Shown: positions 18,220-27,898, numbered from the stretch's first letter. The stretch: DNA of 64,000 nt from Flavobacterium filum DSM 17961 (GCF_000425465.1 NZ_AUDM01000005.1:62001-126000); one strand, 5' to 3'. A program made the numbers and translations. Notes: generated by a model from the letters alone, not told the origin.

Positions 18220-21021
18220 ATGCGACAATTCATTCTATCAGTATTTCTTTTCATTAGCGGACTAACATTCAGTCAAAACTACCAACAATACGTCAACCCC
18301 TTCATCGGAACCGGCGGAACCGGACACACCTTTCCCGGAGCCACAGTGCCCTATGGAATGGTACAACTTTCCCCAGACACAAGAATTGACGGCAGTTGGG
18401 AAGGCTGTTCCGGTTATCATTATTCCGATAATCGCATTTATGGTTTCTCGCACACGCATCTCAACGGAACCGGTGTTTCCGATTATGGTGATATTTTATT
18501 AATGCCCACCATGGGCGAACCTTCGTTTGACAACAAAATCTATTCTTCCACATTTTCACATGCTAACGAAAAAGCTTCTGCCGGATTTTATGCCGTTAAA
18601 TTAGATAAACATAATATTGATGTGCGATTAACAACATCAACTCGAGTAGGTTTTCACGAATATACGTTCAATGAAAGCGGTTTAGCAAATATTATCTTGG
18701 ATTTAAACCATCGAGATAAGTTATTAGAAGGTAAAATCCGAGTTATTAATGACAAAACCATAGAAGTTCTAAGACGAAGTGAAGCATGGGCAAGTAATCA
18801 ATATGTATATGCACGAATAGAGTTTAATCAAAAAATGGTTGTTTCAAAGTTGAATAAATCAAATTCAGAAAAACTTGAAATAATAGGTATGAGTTTCTCC
18901 AAAAAAGTCAAAAAAGGCGAAAAAATACTCGTAAAAGTAGCTCTTTCACCCACAGGATATGACGGAGCACAACTCAACAGCACCGAAATCTCACATTGGG
19001 ATTTCAATAAAGTCAAAAAAGCAGCAGAAGAAATGTGGAACAAAGAATTGTCTAAAATTGAAGTCACTTCTTCCGATAAAAACAAATTGACTATTCTTTA
19101 TACAGCTTTGTATCACACCATGATGCAACCCAATATTGCTCAAGATTTAGACGGAAAATACCGCGGTCGCGACAACAAAATCCACCAAGCCGAAGGATTT
19201 GATTATTACACCGTTTTTTCCCTTTGGGATACGTTTCGAGCCGCTCATCCGCTCTACACTTTGATTGATAAAAAACGAACAGCTGATTACATCAATACCT
19301 TTATCAAACAATTTGAACAAGGCGGTCGCTTACCCGTTTGGGAACTCGCTTCCAACGAAACCGATTGCATGATTGGCTACCATTCCGTTTCCGTGATTGC
19401 CGATGCCATGGTGAAAGGGATTGAAGGTTTTGATTACGAAAAAGCGTATCAAGCCGCCAAACATTCGGCCATGTTGGATCATTTAGGATTGGAGGCCTAT
19501 AAAAAACAAGGGTTTATTTCCATTGATGATGAACATGAAAGTGTTTCCAAAACGTTGGAATATGCCTATGACGATTGGTGCATCGCACAAATGGCTCAAT
19601 TATTAGACAAAAAAGAAGATTACCAATATTTTATGCTGCGTTCCCAAAATTGGAAAAACCTTTTTAATTGGGAAACCGGATTCATTCAACCTAAGAAAAA
19701 TGGCGGTTGGGATAAACCATTCGACCCAAAAGAAGTGAACAACAATTACACCGAAGCCAACGGTTGGCAATACACGTTTTTTGTACCTCAAGATATATTA
19801 GGTTTAGCAGATGCAATAGGTGGGCCGACACATTTAGAACTTAAACTAGACGAAATGTTTAACAGTGTTAGCGAAACGTCTGGTCGTCATCAAGTCGATA
19901 TTACCGGATTAATCGGGCAATATGCTCACGGAAACGAACCAAGTCATCATGTGGCGTATTTGTATAGTTTCTTAGGGTCACCAGAAAAAACAACTGAAAA
20001 AGTACATTTCATTTTAGATAACTTTTACAAAAACGATCCTGACGGCTTAATTGGCAATGAAGATTGTGGCCAAATGAGTGCGTGGTATGTGTTGAGTTCG
20101 ATGGGAATGTATAATATAACTCCGGGACAATCTGATTGGACTTTATCAAAACCTTATTTTGAAAATATAAAAGTCCATTTTGAAAATGGTGAATATGGAG
20201 AAAAAAGCAGCAACAAAGAACATGATTCAGATCGTTTTTTTGGTTTTTGGAATAATTATCGAATTCAAAATGATTACAAGTATAAAGAATTAATTACAGT
20301 CCCTGTTATACAAGCTGAAAGTAAAACTTTTAAGGATAAAATGACAATTAAAATTCAATCGAATGAAGCTGAAGCTAAAATCTACTATTTAATTAATGAA
20401 CAAGGAGTAGATTATAGTACATTTAAAAGAACGTTTATTGAATATACAAAACCAATTGAAATTGATAAAACAGCTGAAGTACACACCTATAACAAAAAGG
20501 AAGAAAACCAAAGCAATACTGTCTCCGCCACCTTCTTCAAAAAACCAAACAATTTCACCATCGACATCCAATCAACCTACAATCCGCAATACCACGCCGG
20601 TGGTCCGGAAGGCTTGATTGACGGTATTTTTGGTACAGAAAACTGGCGAAAAGGGGATTGGCAAGGCTATCAAACGCAAGATTTTGAAGCGGTGATTGAT
20701 ATGCAATCCACCCTTGAAATCAATCAAATTACGGCCAATTTTTTACAAGACACCCGCTCCTGGATTTTGATGCCCACCAAAGTGGAGTATTATGTTTCCG
20801 ATGACAACGTGAATTTCACCCTTTTTGACACGCAAAACAACACGATTGACCCGAAAGAGTACAAATCCGTCATCAAAGGATTTAAAAGCGTTAAAAAGAC
20901 TGTAAAAGCTCGCTATGTAAAAGTAAAGTCGACTAACTTTGGCAAGCTACCGGAATGGCACCAAGGTTTTCCGTTTAATGGAGAAGCGTTTATGTTTGTG
21001 GATGAGATTACGGTGGAGTAA
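18220..21021 (+). CDS. GH92 family alpha-mannosidase, secreted
   Basis: This 933-residue protein has a signal peptide ending near LTFSQN. The N-terminal GH92 domain opens with YVNPFIGTGGTGHTFPG and VPYGMVQLSPDTR. The (alpha/alpha)6 catalytic part contains FSLWDTFRAAHPL, and later GNEDCGQMSAWYVLSSMG with catalytic acids. Known GH92 enzymes are calcium-dependent exo-alpha-mannosidases. Residues about 680-760 look like a chitobiase/FN3-like beta domain, and about 790-930 like an F5/8-type C (discoidin) carbohydrate-binding domain. It is periplasmic or surface-exposed. No SusCD pair adjoins it. Linkage specificity cannot be read. Confidence 0.93.
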   Translation: MRQFILSVFLFISGLTFSQNYQQYVNPFIGTGGTGHTFPGATVPYGMVQLSPDTRIDGSWEGCSGYHYSDNRIYGFSHTHLNGTGVSDYGDILLMPTMGEPSFDNKIYSSTFSHANEKASAGFYAVKLDKHNIDVRLTTSTRVGFHEYTFNESGLANIILDLNHRDKLLEGKIRVINDKTIEVLRRSEAWASNQYVYARIEFNQKMVVSKLNKSNSEKLEIIGMSFSKKVKKGEKILVKVALSPTGYDGAQLNSTEISHWDFNKVKKAAEEMWNKELSKIEVTSSDKNKLTILYTALYHTMMQPNIAQDLDGKYRGRDNKIHQAEGFDYYTVFSLWDTFRAAHPLYTLIDKKRTADYINTFIKQFEQGGRLPVWELASNETDCMIGYHSVSVIADAMVKGIEGFDYEKAYQAAKHSAMLDHLGLEAYKKQGFISIDDEHESVSKTLEYAYDDWCIAQMAQLLDKKEDYQYFMLRSQNWKNLFNWETGFIQPKKNGGWDKPFDPKEVNNNYTEANGWQYTFFVPQDILGLADAIGGPTHLELKLDEMFNSVSETSGRHQVDITGLIGQYAHGNEPSHHVAYLYSFLGSPEKTTEKVHFILDNFYKNDPDGLIGNEDCGQMSAWYVLSSMGMYNITPGQSDWTLSKPYFENIKVHFENGEYGEKSSNKEHDSDRFFGFWNNYRIQNDYKYKELITVPVIQAESKTFKDKMTIKIQSNEAEAKIYYLINEQGVDYSTFKRTFIEYTKPIEIDKTAEVHTYNKKEENQSNTVSATFFKKPNNFTIDIQSTYNPQYHAGGPEGLIDGIFGTENWRKGDWQGYQTQDFEAVIDMQSTLEINQITANFLQDTRSWILMPTKVEYYVSDDNVNFTLFDTQNNTIDPKEYKSVIKGFKSVKKTVKARYVKVKSTNFGKLPEWHQGFPFNGEAFMFVDEITVE

Positions 21022-21025
21022 AGAA

Positions 21026-21077
21026 AGTTGTCAGTTGTCAGTTGTAAGTTTTCAGTCGCAGTCTCAGTCTCAGTTTT
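21026..21077. repeat. Degenerate short tandem repeat (CAGTTGT/CAGTCTC)
   Basis: Irregular 7-8-bp units (AGTTGTC, AGTCTC) fill the short gap between the convergent GH92 gene and the 186-residue secreted protein. It resembles the CTCAG run at 39492-39523 and the AATTAGT arms around the four-helix gene. Confidence 0.55.
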
Positions 21078-21086
21078 CGTAAACAG

Positions 21087-21647
21087 CTATTCTTTCCAAC
21101 CCCATGGGGAATCAGAACATTCAACGGGTTTACTCAAATCAAACGAAACCGAAAAAACCCTATCCGTTCCTAATCGTCGAAGATTATAGGTAAAGGTTTT
21201 TTCATCCAGCGTAATCCACCACACATTGGTAGATGCGTTGGGCAATAAATCACTTGTTTGTTGGTCCGCAGGAAAAATTTGAATTCCCGATAAACCGGTA
21301 TTAGAAGAAGTTCCGCCGTATTGATTAATTTTATCCGGTGAGCCGTCTTCGTGACGATGATCGTGCTTGAGGGTAATAAGTCCTTTTTCGTATGTCAGCA
21401 CCCAAGTTCTGGATTTATTTTCCCCTACATAAAACGGGATGCGAATTTGATTGGGTTCACAACTTTTTACTTGCATTACCAATTTTTTACCTCGAAAAGA
21501 ATCATTTTCAGGAGCTTCTGTAATTTTACCTTCAAAGGATTTATTGCATAAAACTTTTAATTTTTCCCAAAATTCTTCGGCTCCCGTTTGAGCTTGAACG
21601 GTTGATAAAAAGGTGGTTAAAACAAAAAGTAAACTAATTTTTTTCAT
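21087..21647 (-). CDS. Secreted protein of unknown function
   Basis: From MKKISLLFVLTTFLSTVQAQ (a clear signal peptide; the in-frame Met four codons earlier is less likely) this is 186 residues. The mature part has two cysteines in the first half (LCNKSF, KSCEPN), then an HDHRHEDGSPD segment and a YNLRRLGTDRVFSVSFDL beta-strand region. It looks like a small globular beta protein of the periplasm. I recognise no named family. It is convergent with the GH92 gene. Confidence 0.75.
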   Translation of the reverse strand: MKKISLLFVLTTFLSTVQAQTGAEEFWEKLKVLCNKSFEGKITEAPENDSFRGKKLVMQVKSCEPNQIRIPFYVGENKSRTWVLTYEKGLITLKHDHRHEDGSPDKINQYGGTSSNTGLSGIQIFPADQQTSDLLPNASTNVWWITLDEKTFTYNLRRLGTDRVFSVSFDLSKPVECSDSPWGWKE

Positions 21648-21756
21648 CTGAGTTAACAATATGATTTTGGTAAAGTTAGCTCTTTTTTCTGTTTTTTCAT
21701 TTAAAAAGTAAGATAAAAATGATGTATTTTTATATCTTTATCACAAAACAGTTGAT

Positions 21757-22569
21757 ATGGTTATTTCAGTAATACAGGCTCCTTTGGTTTGGGAAAATCC
21801 CATCGCCAATATGCTGTATTTTCATGAGAAATTCAAAGCCGTCAATCCACGAACTGACTTAGTGGTGCTACCGGAAATGTTTACAACCGGTTTTTCGATG
21901 AATCCTTTTTTAACTGCAGAAACGATGCAAGGCGATACGGTTCGTTGGATGCAAACAGCTGCTATGCAATTTCAATTTGCGATTACGGGAAGCATTATTG
22001 TTTTTGAAAATAAGCAATTCTACAACCGTATGGTGTTTGTTCACCCAAATGGGAAAATTGATTATTATGATAAGCGACATTTGTTCACTTTAGCGGGAGA
22101 AGATCAAGTATATTCACCTGGTTCAGAAAAAGTGATTGTAGAATATAAGTTTTGGAAAATTTGCCTTCAGGTATGTTATGATTTGCGTTTTCCTGTATTT
22201 TCCAGAAATGTAGAGAATTATGATGTGTTGATTTATGTAGCCAACTGGCCAAGTGTTCGTATTAAAGCATGGGATGCATTGCTTCGAGCCAGAGCTATCG
22301 AAAATATGTGTTATGTTATTGGAGTTAATCGAGTAGGAACAGACAAAAATAAACACGAATACGTTGGTCATTCACAAGGCATAGATTTTTTTGGGGATTA
22401 TCTACTTGAACCTCAAACCGAAGAAGGAATTTTTGAAGTGATGGTATATAAAGCTCCTTTAAAAACGGCTCGAAAAGAACTTAATTTTCTAAATGACCGT
22501 GATGAGTTTATCATTCACCCCAAAAAAAGCGATAACGACCATCAACTACCCGAAAACTTAAGTGTTTGA
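21757..22569 (+). CDS. Omega-amidase (nitrilase superfamily)
   Basis: This 270-residue protein has the nitrilase-fold catalytic triad: Glu40 in VVLPEMFTTGFSM, Lys in YDKRHLF and Cys in QVCYDLRFPVF. The GFSMNP loop and length fit the YafV/Nit2 omega-amidase branch, which hydrolyses alpha-keto amides such as 2-oxoglutaramate. The last 28 bp overlap the convergent Ig-like lipoprotein gene. A -7-like TATCTTTA lies at 21733-21740, but no clear -33 element is seen. Confidence 0.88.
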   Translation: MVISVIQAPLVWENPIANMLYFHEKFKAVNPRTDLVVLPEMFTTGFSMNPFLTAETMQGDTVRWMQTAAMQFQFAITGSIIVFENKQFYNRMVFVHPNGKIDYYDKRHLFTLAGEDQVYSPGSEKVIVEYKFWKICLQVCYDLRFPVFSRNVENYDVLIYVANWPSVRIKAWDALLRARAIENMCYVIGVNRVGTDKNKHEYVGHSQGIDFFGDYLLEPQTEEGIFEVMVYKAPLKTARKELNFLNDRDEFIIHPKKSDNDHQLPENLSV

Positions 22570-24137
22570 TCTACATCCCAATTGGATCGCACATCAATTG
22601 GCGTAGGGAAGTAACGAACTTCTTCCGATTGTCTTTTTTCTAAAAAATTTCCTGTATCCCAAACTTTATTTTGATTGGTATCATAAATGATGCGAACAGT
22701 ATATTTTCGCGGTAGCAACAAATTGAATTCAATCGGTTGATTGTTGGTTAAATAACTTGTGGCTAGCGTTTCTCCTTTTTCATCCGTTAAATCTACAATT
22801 ACCGGATACGACGTAAGTCCTTCCAATTGAAGTTTTAAATTACCATATTCACTTATACTTTTAGTAGAAACCTGAAATTGTAGCGAGTCACTACTGCGTT
22901 CTAAAACATCTGTAAATGCACCTTTTTGAATAATCAGTTTGTATTTTTCTTCCGGTTCTTTTTTAAAATCGAGTTCTAATTGCTGTTCATTATCTAAATA
23001 GCGAGTAGTGAATGCAACACTAGAAGAATCTCTTTTAATGAGTTTCAATTTGGTTTCGTCAATATTTTTCAACGGAACGCTACTGCTCAATTTATAGGTT
23101 TCTCTAAAATGTAAAACACCCATTTGAACCGCATTTATTTTGAGCGAATCTGCTTTTTGGTTGCGGTATTTAAAAGTAAAGTCTTTTTCTACCTTATCTT
23201 GTTTTACATTTAGCTTAAGTGAGTCAACATCCTTCATCGGTTTAAACCAAATTTGTAGGGAATCCTTTTTGGGAAAAGGAGTTACAACAGTGGGAATAAC
23301 TTCGTTGCCGTTTTTCAAAGTGATTTTTGTATCGGATGCTTTTCCTTCATAACCCAATACAATTCTGTTGCTGGCTTGCTGACTTGGTTTTAAAGGTTTA
23401 AAAGGCAAAATTTCTTTGAACAATTCCAATTCATAAATCGTATCGTTCGGTATAGTGATGGTTTTTTGGTAAAAACCAATTTTTTCTTTTTTAGGGTCAA
23501 ATTTGTTGTTTTTGATGTCGTCTTTTATGGCGACCAAAAGATAATTTCCGGCTTTTAAATTTTCTAAGGTAAAAGTTGTCAAACTGTCCAACGTATTGGT
23601 AATATAGCGAGGCACTTCTTTGTACACAATAGAATCATAAAAGGTTTCATTTTTTTCATACAACATCACCGAAACAAAATTGTCGGTTTTTTGTAAATAA
23701 GCATCTTTTATTTTTCCTTTCAATTGCAAAGAATCGATATAATCGCCGGTTGAAAAAATATATTTGAATTGCGGATACGGATTCCCTTCGTTGTTATCCT
23801 GAATACTTTGACCGAAATTAAAACTGTACGTTGTATTGGGTAAAAGCGTGTCTTTTATGCGAATCGTCAGTGTTTTTGTGGCGTTTGAAGGTAAAATTTC
23901 CGGTTGATTTTTCATCGGTGGAGAAACAATCAACTGTTTGTTGAGGTCTTTTAGTTTGATGTACTCGTCAAAATGAAGTTTGATTTCATTTCCTTTGAAT
24001 TGGGTAGAAAAATTTTTCGGTTCACTCAACCGCAATACCGGTGGAATGGTGTCTTTCAGACCACCCGTTATGAATCCTCTTTTGGCACAACCGGTAAAAA
24101 GTAGTACAATCAAAAAGAAATAAAGTATTCGCTTCAT
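22542..24137 (-). CDS. Lipoprotein with an N-terminal Ig-like (SbsA type) domain
   Basis: This 531-residue protein has a lipoprotein signal peptide (LLFTGC, Cys17). The N-terminal module about 30-110 (DTIPPVLRLSEPKN...IKLHFDEYIKL...LIVSPPM) is the bacterial Ig-like fold often annotated 'Ig-like domain-containing' in Bacteroidota. The rest is repeated beta-sandwich sequence with regular SLKL/TIRI strands. It is probably anchored to the outer membrane. Its role is unknown. Its 3' end overlaps the convergent omega-amidase gene by 28 bp, which constrains both C-termini. Confidence 0.82.
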   Translation of the reverse strand: MKRILYFFLIVLLFTGCAKRGFITGGLKDTIPPVLRLSEPKNFSTQFKGNEIKLHFDEYIKLKDLNKQLIVSPPMKNQPEILPSNATKTLTIRIKDTLLPNTTYSFNFGQSIQDNNEGNPYPQFKYIFSTGDYIDSLQLKGKIKDAYLQKTDNFVSVMLYEKNETFYDSIVYKEVPRYITNTLDSLTTFTLENLKAGNYLLVAIKDDIKNNKFDPKKEKIGFYQKTITIPNDTIYELELFKEILPFKPLKPSQQASNRIVLGYEGKASDTKITLKNGNEVIPTVVTPFPKKDSLQIWFKPMKDVDSLKLNVKQDKVEKDFTFKYRNQKADSLKINAVQMGVLHFRETYKLSSSVPLKNIDETKLKLIKRDSSSVAFTTRYLDNEQQLELDFKKEPEEKYKLIIQKGAFTDVLERSSDSLQFQVSTKSISEYGNLKLQLEGLTSYPVIVDLTDEKGETLATSYLTNNQPIEFNLLLPRKYTVRIIYDTNQNKVWDTGNFLEKRQSEEVRYFPTPIDVRSNWDVDQTLKFSGS

Positions 24138-24219
24138 TTGGACAAATATTCAAATCGAGCTACAAATTAACAATTATATTTAGTGTAAATAAAATGTTTT
24201 AGGTTTTCTTTTACTTCTA

Positions 24220-24900
24220 TTAGTGTGTGTAAGCCAGACAAGCAATACTAATTTTGGTTCCCGGAATCGATAAAAGAGCTTTTCCACACTGTTCAAGGGT
24301 GGCTCCGGTGGTCATGACATCATCAATGAGTAAAAAATGTTTGTTGTGATCAGATTCAGAAAAAGTAACGGTGAATTTTGTTTTAGGGTCATCAATGCGT
24401 TCAAAAAAACTCTTCTTGGTTTGGGTTACGGCATAACTTTCTCGGCGTAAAATAGTTTCATAAAAGGGTAGTTGAAGTGTTTTTGAGAGTGCTTGACCAA
24501 AAGTAGTCAATTGATTGTAGCCGCGTTCCCGCATTCTCTTTTGATGCAAAGGAACGGGAATTATTCCGTCAAAACGGTGGTGTTGATGAACGGCTTTTAA
24601 TTCTTCAGCATACCATTCGCCTAAAAAAGTGCCTATTTCTTGCTTGTCTTTGTACTTTAAGTGGTGAATCAATTCTTGTACAATTCCTTTTTTATGAAAA
24701 TACAACAAAGCAGAAGCATGTTCTACCGGCAACTTGCCATAAAATTTTTTCAACATTTCATTGTTTTCCATTTCCGTGTGTTGCGTGAGCGGAAAAGCAT
24801 GCCTACATTCGGTGCAAACTACGGTCTCGCTTTCCACAAACGGGGAACGGCAAGCGTAACATACTTTTGGAAAAAAAATATCGATAATGGAGTTGAGCAT
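24220..24900 (-). CDS. comF: ComF-family phosphoribosyltransferase-like protein
   Basis: This 226-residue protein has an N-terminal zinc ribbon with Cys14, Cys17, Cys29 and Cys32. The C-terminal PRTase domain carries the PRPP loop FLLIDDVMTTGATL. Family markers GIIPVPLHQKRMRERGYNQ are in the middle. ComF proteins are linked to DNA uptake in naturally competent bacteria, but the gene is widely kept in Bacteroidota without proven competence. It is transcribed away from the lipoprotein cassettes starting at 24934. Confidence 0.92.
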   Translation of the reverse strand: MLNSIIDIFFPKVCYACRSPFVESETVVCTECRHAFPLTQHTEMENNEMLKKFYGKLPVEHASALLYFHKKGIVQELIHHLKYKDKQEIGTFLGEWYAEELKAVHQHHRFDGIIPVPLHQKRMRERGYNQLTTFGQALSKTLQLPFYETILRRESYAVTQTKKSFFERIDDPKTKFTVTFSESDHNKHFLLIDDVMTTGATLEQCGKALLSIPGTKISIACLAYTH

Positions 24901-24933
24901 GTCTTTATATTGAGAAATAAAGTTAACAATCTA

Positions 24934-25486
24934 CTTGTTAAAATATTGTTAAATATTAACTATTTTTTACCAAAATTGTTTTTTTTTTTTTGCAAATTTG
25001 AATCAGTTAAACGAAAACCACATTGTTTTAACAACTCTTCCAAAATCACTTTTCCTTTTGAAGTTAGCCATTTTACGCGACAAATTCTAAACCTAACCAA
25101 TATGAAACACAAATTAAAAATGGGAGGCATTCTTGCCTTGGCTTTATTTTTGGTGTATCTTTATGGATGCCAAAAAGAGGAATTGAAAATCGAACAACCC
25201 ATTCCAACAAAAGGAATTCCTTTTAAAGTAGAAGTTCCTCAAGTAGAATCTTATTTTGTAGCTGAGAGCTCAAAAGGAAAAGTAATAGATAAACTTTTTA
25301 AAGCATTAGGATACGCCACCCGAACCGGTGGAAATGTTACAGAGAGTTATGAAACCGGAATAGGCACTATCTTAACCGATGAAATTTTAGCCGTTCAGGA
25401 TGTTTTTGGCACAAAATATACCTTTAAACTGGACCATCCGGAAAAAGATTTTTATACTTTTTTTAATTTGGTGATGGTGGATAAGG
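24934..25486 (+). repeat. Constant 5' block of lipoprotein cassette 1
   Basis: These 553 bp recur at 27345-27898 with about a dozen substitutions and one indel in a T run. The block covers 168 bp of leader and the first 128 codons of the lipoprotein gene. Identity stops sharply after GTGGATAAGG. The leader holds a poly-T tract (T13 here, T14 in copy 2). Confidence 0.95.
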
Positions 25487-26676
25487 GAGAAGAAGTTGTA
25501 GTGTTGTTGAAGAAATATATCATGACAGAGGAGTTTGCCAATTTGTATAGAAGTGACCAAAAAACAGTTGATGATTTTGATGGATCAGTTGCAACTACGC
25601 TTCTTACGAACCCTTGTTTGTGTGAATTTCCAAATGAAGGTGAGCCAGAAATCGTTTATCCGGGAGATTATACACCAGGAGGTTCTGGTGGTAGCGGTAC
25701 TGTTGCGGGTACTGGACCATCAGGAATAGGGCCGGGAAGTGATTCAAGTGGTTCTAGCGGCTCAGGTGGAAGTGGATCAACTTATTGCTTCTTAATTTCC
25801 TTTACAATAGATTTTTCTTCTGTTAATCCTGATGGATCTATTCATGAAAAAATAAAACGTTATACACTAGATACTTGCACTGGAATAATAACACAATTAA
25901 ATAAAGGTAAAAAAACTTCTAAAAACAATAACAACCAAACCGAAACTTACAATGAAAATGGCTGTTGTTCATTTGGAGCAATTGGGATAATGGATGATAA
26001 TAAAGAAGACCCTTGTTTAAAATTAAAAAATTTAACAAATGATACATTAACTAACATTAAACCCAGAATAGATTATCTGAAAACAAAACTTTCTGAAAGT
26101 GCAGAATTTGGCAGAGATTTCAAAAGAGTAGGGAATAATTACACTAGTTATGCTTCTACTCAACCTCAAGATAATTTGACCATAGAGCATTCAACAGGTG
26201 GTTTTTACTATGGTGCTGCACATACTCATCCAATATCTGGTTATTCAATGTTTTCTTGGGGTGATGTAAAAGTTTTATCTGATTTATATCAAGATACTGC
26301 TCCATCAACAAAAGACATAGTGTTTTATGCATTAGTGTGCTATGTAAAAGTTGGATTTTCATGGGAACCTAAAACGTATGTTATAAAAATCAATAAACCG
26401 GATGTACTAAAAAATAAAATTATCAATGATTTAGCAAATGCCCCCGGAAATAATGAAGGTGAAAAAATTGATAATATACATGTAGGATTAGGAAAATATT
26501 TTAAAGCCAATTTAAATGATTTAGAAAAAGCTTTTTTAGAATATTTTAAAGATTATGGTATTTCTTTGTACGATAGTAATGATGATTTAAGTCAGTGGAA
26601 TGAAATAAAATTAGTTAATAATAATGATGACCCAATCTTTCCGTCATCTTCAAAAACAAAAATACCCTGTAATTAA
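25102..26676 (+). CDS. Variable lipoprotein of cassette 1, with JAMM-like motif
   Basis: The frame stays open upstream on the comF antisense strand, but the duplicated leader and the lipoprotein signal peptide (VYLYGC, Cys23) set the start at ATG 25102, giving 524 residues. The first 128 residues are almost identical to the paralog at 27514. A Cys pair (NPCLCEF) and a Gly/Ser-rich linker (about 190-225) follow. A conserved island NQTETYNENGCCSFGAIGIM comes next, then a divergent C-terminal domain. That domain has H374-T-H-P...S385-W-G-D388, which resembles the HxH...SxxD zinc site of JAMM/MPN+ isopeptidases. The spacing between H and S is one residue longer than the usual form. Surface or periplasmic location is inferred. 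A small secreted protein is encoded 17 bp downstream. Confidence 0.85.
   Translation: MKHKLKMGGILALALFLVYLYGCQKEELKIEQPIPTKGIPFKVEVPQVESYFVAESSKGKVIDKLFKALGYATRTGGNVTESYETGIGTILTDEILAVQDVFGTKYTFKLDHPEKDFYTFFNLVMVDKGEEVVVLLKKYIMTEEFANLYRSDQKTVDDFDGSVATTLLTNPCLCEFPNEGEPEIVYPGDYTPGGSGGSGTVAGTGPSGIGPGSDSSGSSGSGGSGSTYCFLISFTIDFSSVNPDGSIHEKIKRYTLDTCTGIITQLNKGKKTSKNNNNQTETYNENGCCSFGAIGIMDDNKEDPCLKLKNLTNDTLTNIKPRIDYLKTKLSESAEFGRDFKRVGNNYTSYASTQPQDNLTIEHSTGGFYYGAAHTHPISGYSMFSWGDVKVLSDLYQDTAPSTKDIVFYALVCYVKVGFSWEPKTYVIKINKPDVLKNKIINDLANAPGNNEGEKIDNIHVGLGKYFKANLNDLEKAFLEYFKDYGISLYDSNDDLSQWNEIKLVNNNDDPIFPSSSKTKIPCN
25933..26001 (+). repeat. Conserved 69-bp island inside lipoprotein 1
   Basis: It matches 28336-28404 in lipoprotein 2 with only two differences, although the sequences on both sides have diverged. 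It encodes a Cys-Cys-containing segment. Confidence 0.9.
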
Positions 26677-26693
26677 CCTTAAAAATTATCAAA

Positions 26694-27293
26694 ATGAAAT
26701 ATTTATTTTTTATTTTAATTGTGTTTTTATCATCATTTAATGCATATTCACAGTATCCAGTTTTGGATTTGGATGACAACAAAGGAAATCCTCAAAATGG
26801 GGCTTACTATCAGGACACAAATTCACTTTTAGACCCATTTACGGGTACTTATCTACTAAATTCAAATGGAGTTTATTTTAAAATAGTACTTCAAAAAACA
26901 GTAATGGCCTTTAACGGGAAGTATTATGAAGATTTACTTATTGGTGAATATGAATATTCCGATCAAAACGGCAATCAAATTAATACTTTACCAAATTTTA
27001 ATCAAACATTGCAATATAAATGGCAACATAACATTGATGGCAATTCAATAATTGATAGTAATATTTCTCCTCGTTGTGATGAGTGCTTGCCAAACGAAAT
27101 AAGATTAAGAGTTGGTTTAAATGATCCTATAACTGGTTATACAAGTGCTGTATTTATCAGAAGGATTACAGTAAATAATCAAGAAGCTTTAAAATTATTT
27201 ATTCACGGATATTCTACAACTAGGAAAGAAGGTTCTCCACCTAATCCAAAGCCAACCGTTCCACATGGTACTTATATTTTACTCAAACAATAA
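26694..27293 (+). CDS. Small secreted partner protein of cassette 1 (DUF6705-like)
   Basis: This 199-residue protein has a signal peptide ending near NAYSQ. The core (SLLDPFTGTYLLNSNGVYFKIVLQK..., YYEDLLIGEYEYSDQNG) reads as a small beta-barrel or lipocalin-like fold. It aligns loosely with the partner at 29156, especially in the D.NxxLxxxxGxW and Y.D..VG.Y.Y positions. I associate this pattern with the DUF6705 group of Bacteroidota, from memory only. It lies 17 bp after lipoprotein 1 and before a terminator, so the two are cotranscribed. Whether it binds or neutralises the lipoprotein is unknown. Confidence 0.78.
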   Translation: MKYLFFILIVFLSSFNAYSQYPVLDLDDNKGNPQNGAYYQDTNSLLDPFTGTYLLNSNGVYFKIVLQKTVMAFNGKYYEDLLIGEYEYSDQNGNQINTLPNFNQTLQYKWQHNIDGNSIIDSNISPRCDECLPNEIRLRVGLNDPITGYTSAVFIRRITVNNQEALKLFIHGYSTTRKEGSPPNPKPTVPHGTYILLKQ

Positions 27294-27326
27294 TCCAAAA
27301 CTGCCTTTCGGGGCAGTTTTTTTGTT
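27274..27326 (+). terminator. 53-bp constant 3' block with terminator, cassette 1
   Basis: The block is identical to 29793-29845. It includes the last six codons and stop of the partner gene, plus a terminator (27297-27326): stem AAAACTGCC with its complement, then seven T. Confidence 0.9.
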
Positions 27327-27344
27327 TAATAAAAAAACATCCTT

Positions 27345-27898
27345 CTTGTTAAAATATTGTTAAATATTAACTATTTTTTACCAAAATCGTTTTTTTTTTT
27401 TTTGCAAATTTGAATCAGTTAAACGAAAACCACATTGTTTTAACAACTCTTCCAAAATCACTTTTCCTTTTGAAGTTAGCCATTTTACGCGACTAATTTT
27501 AAACCTAATCAATATGAAACACAAATTAAAAACGGGAGGCATTTTTGCCTTGGCTTTATTTTTGGTGTATCTTTATGGATGCCAAAAAGAGGAATTGGAA
27601 ATCGAACAATCAATTTCAACAAAAGGAATTCCTTTTAAAGTAGAAGTTCCTCAAGTAGAATCGTATTTTGTAGCTGAGAGCTCAAAAGGAAAAGTAATAG
27701 ATAAACTTTTTAAAGCATTAGGATACGCCACCCGAACAGGTGGAAATGTTACAGAGAGTTATGAAACCGGAATAGGCACCATCTTAACCGATGAAATTTT
27801 AGCCGTTCAGGATGTTTTTGGCACAAAATATACCTTTAAACTGGACCATCCGGAAAAAGATTTTTATACTTTTTTTAATTTGGTGATGGTGGATAAGG
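27345..27898 (+). repeat. Constant 5' block of lipoprotein cassette 2
   Basis: 554-bp near-identical copy of 24934-25486, including the leader and the first 128 codons. Most substitutions are silent, in the leader, or clustered at codons 33-36. Confidence 0.95.

Noticed and set aside
24661-25101. N-terminal extension of lipoprotein 1 across the comF antisense strand
   Set aside because: The lipoprotein signal at 25102 and the duplicated leader show that translation starts there. The extension is absent in cassette 2.
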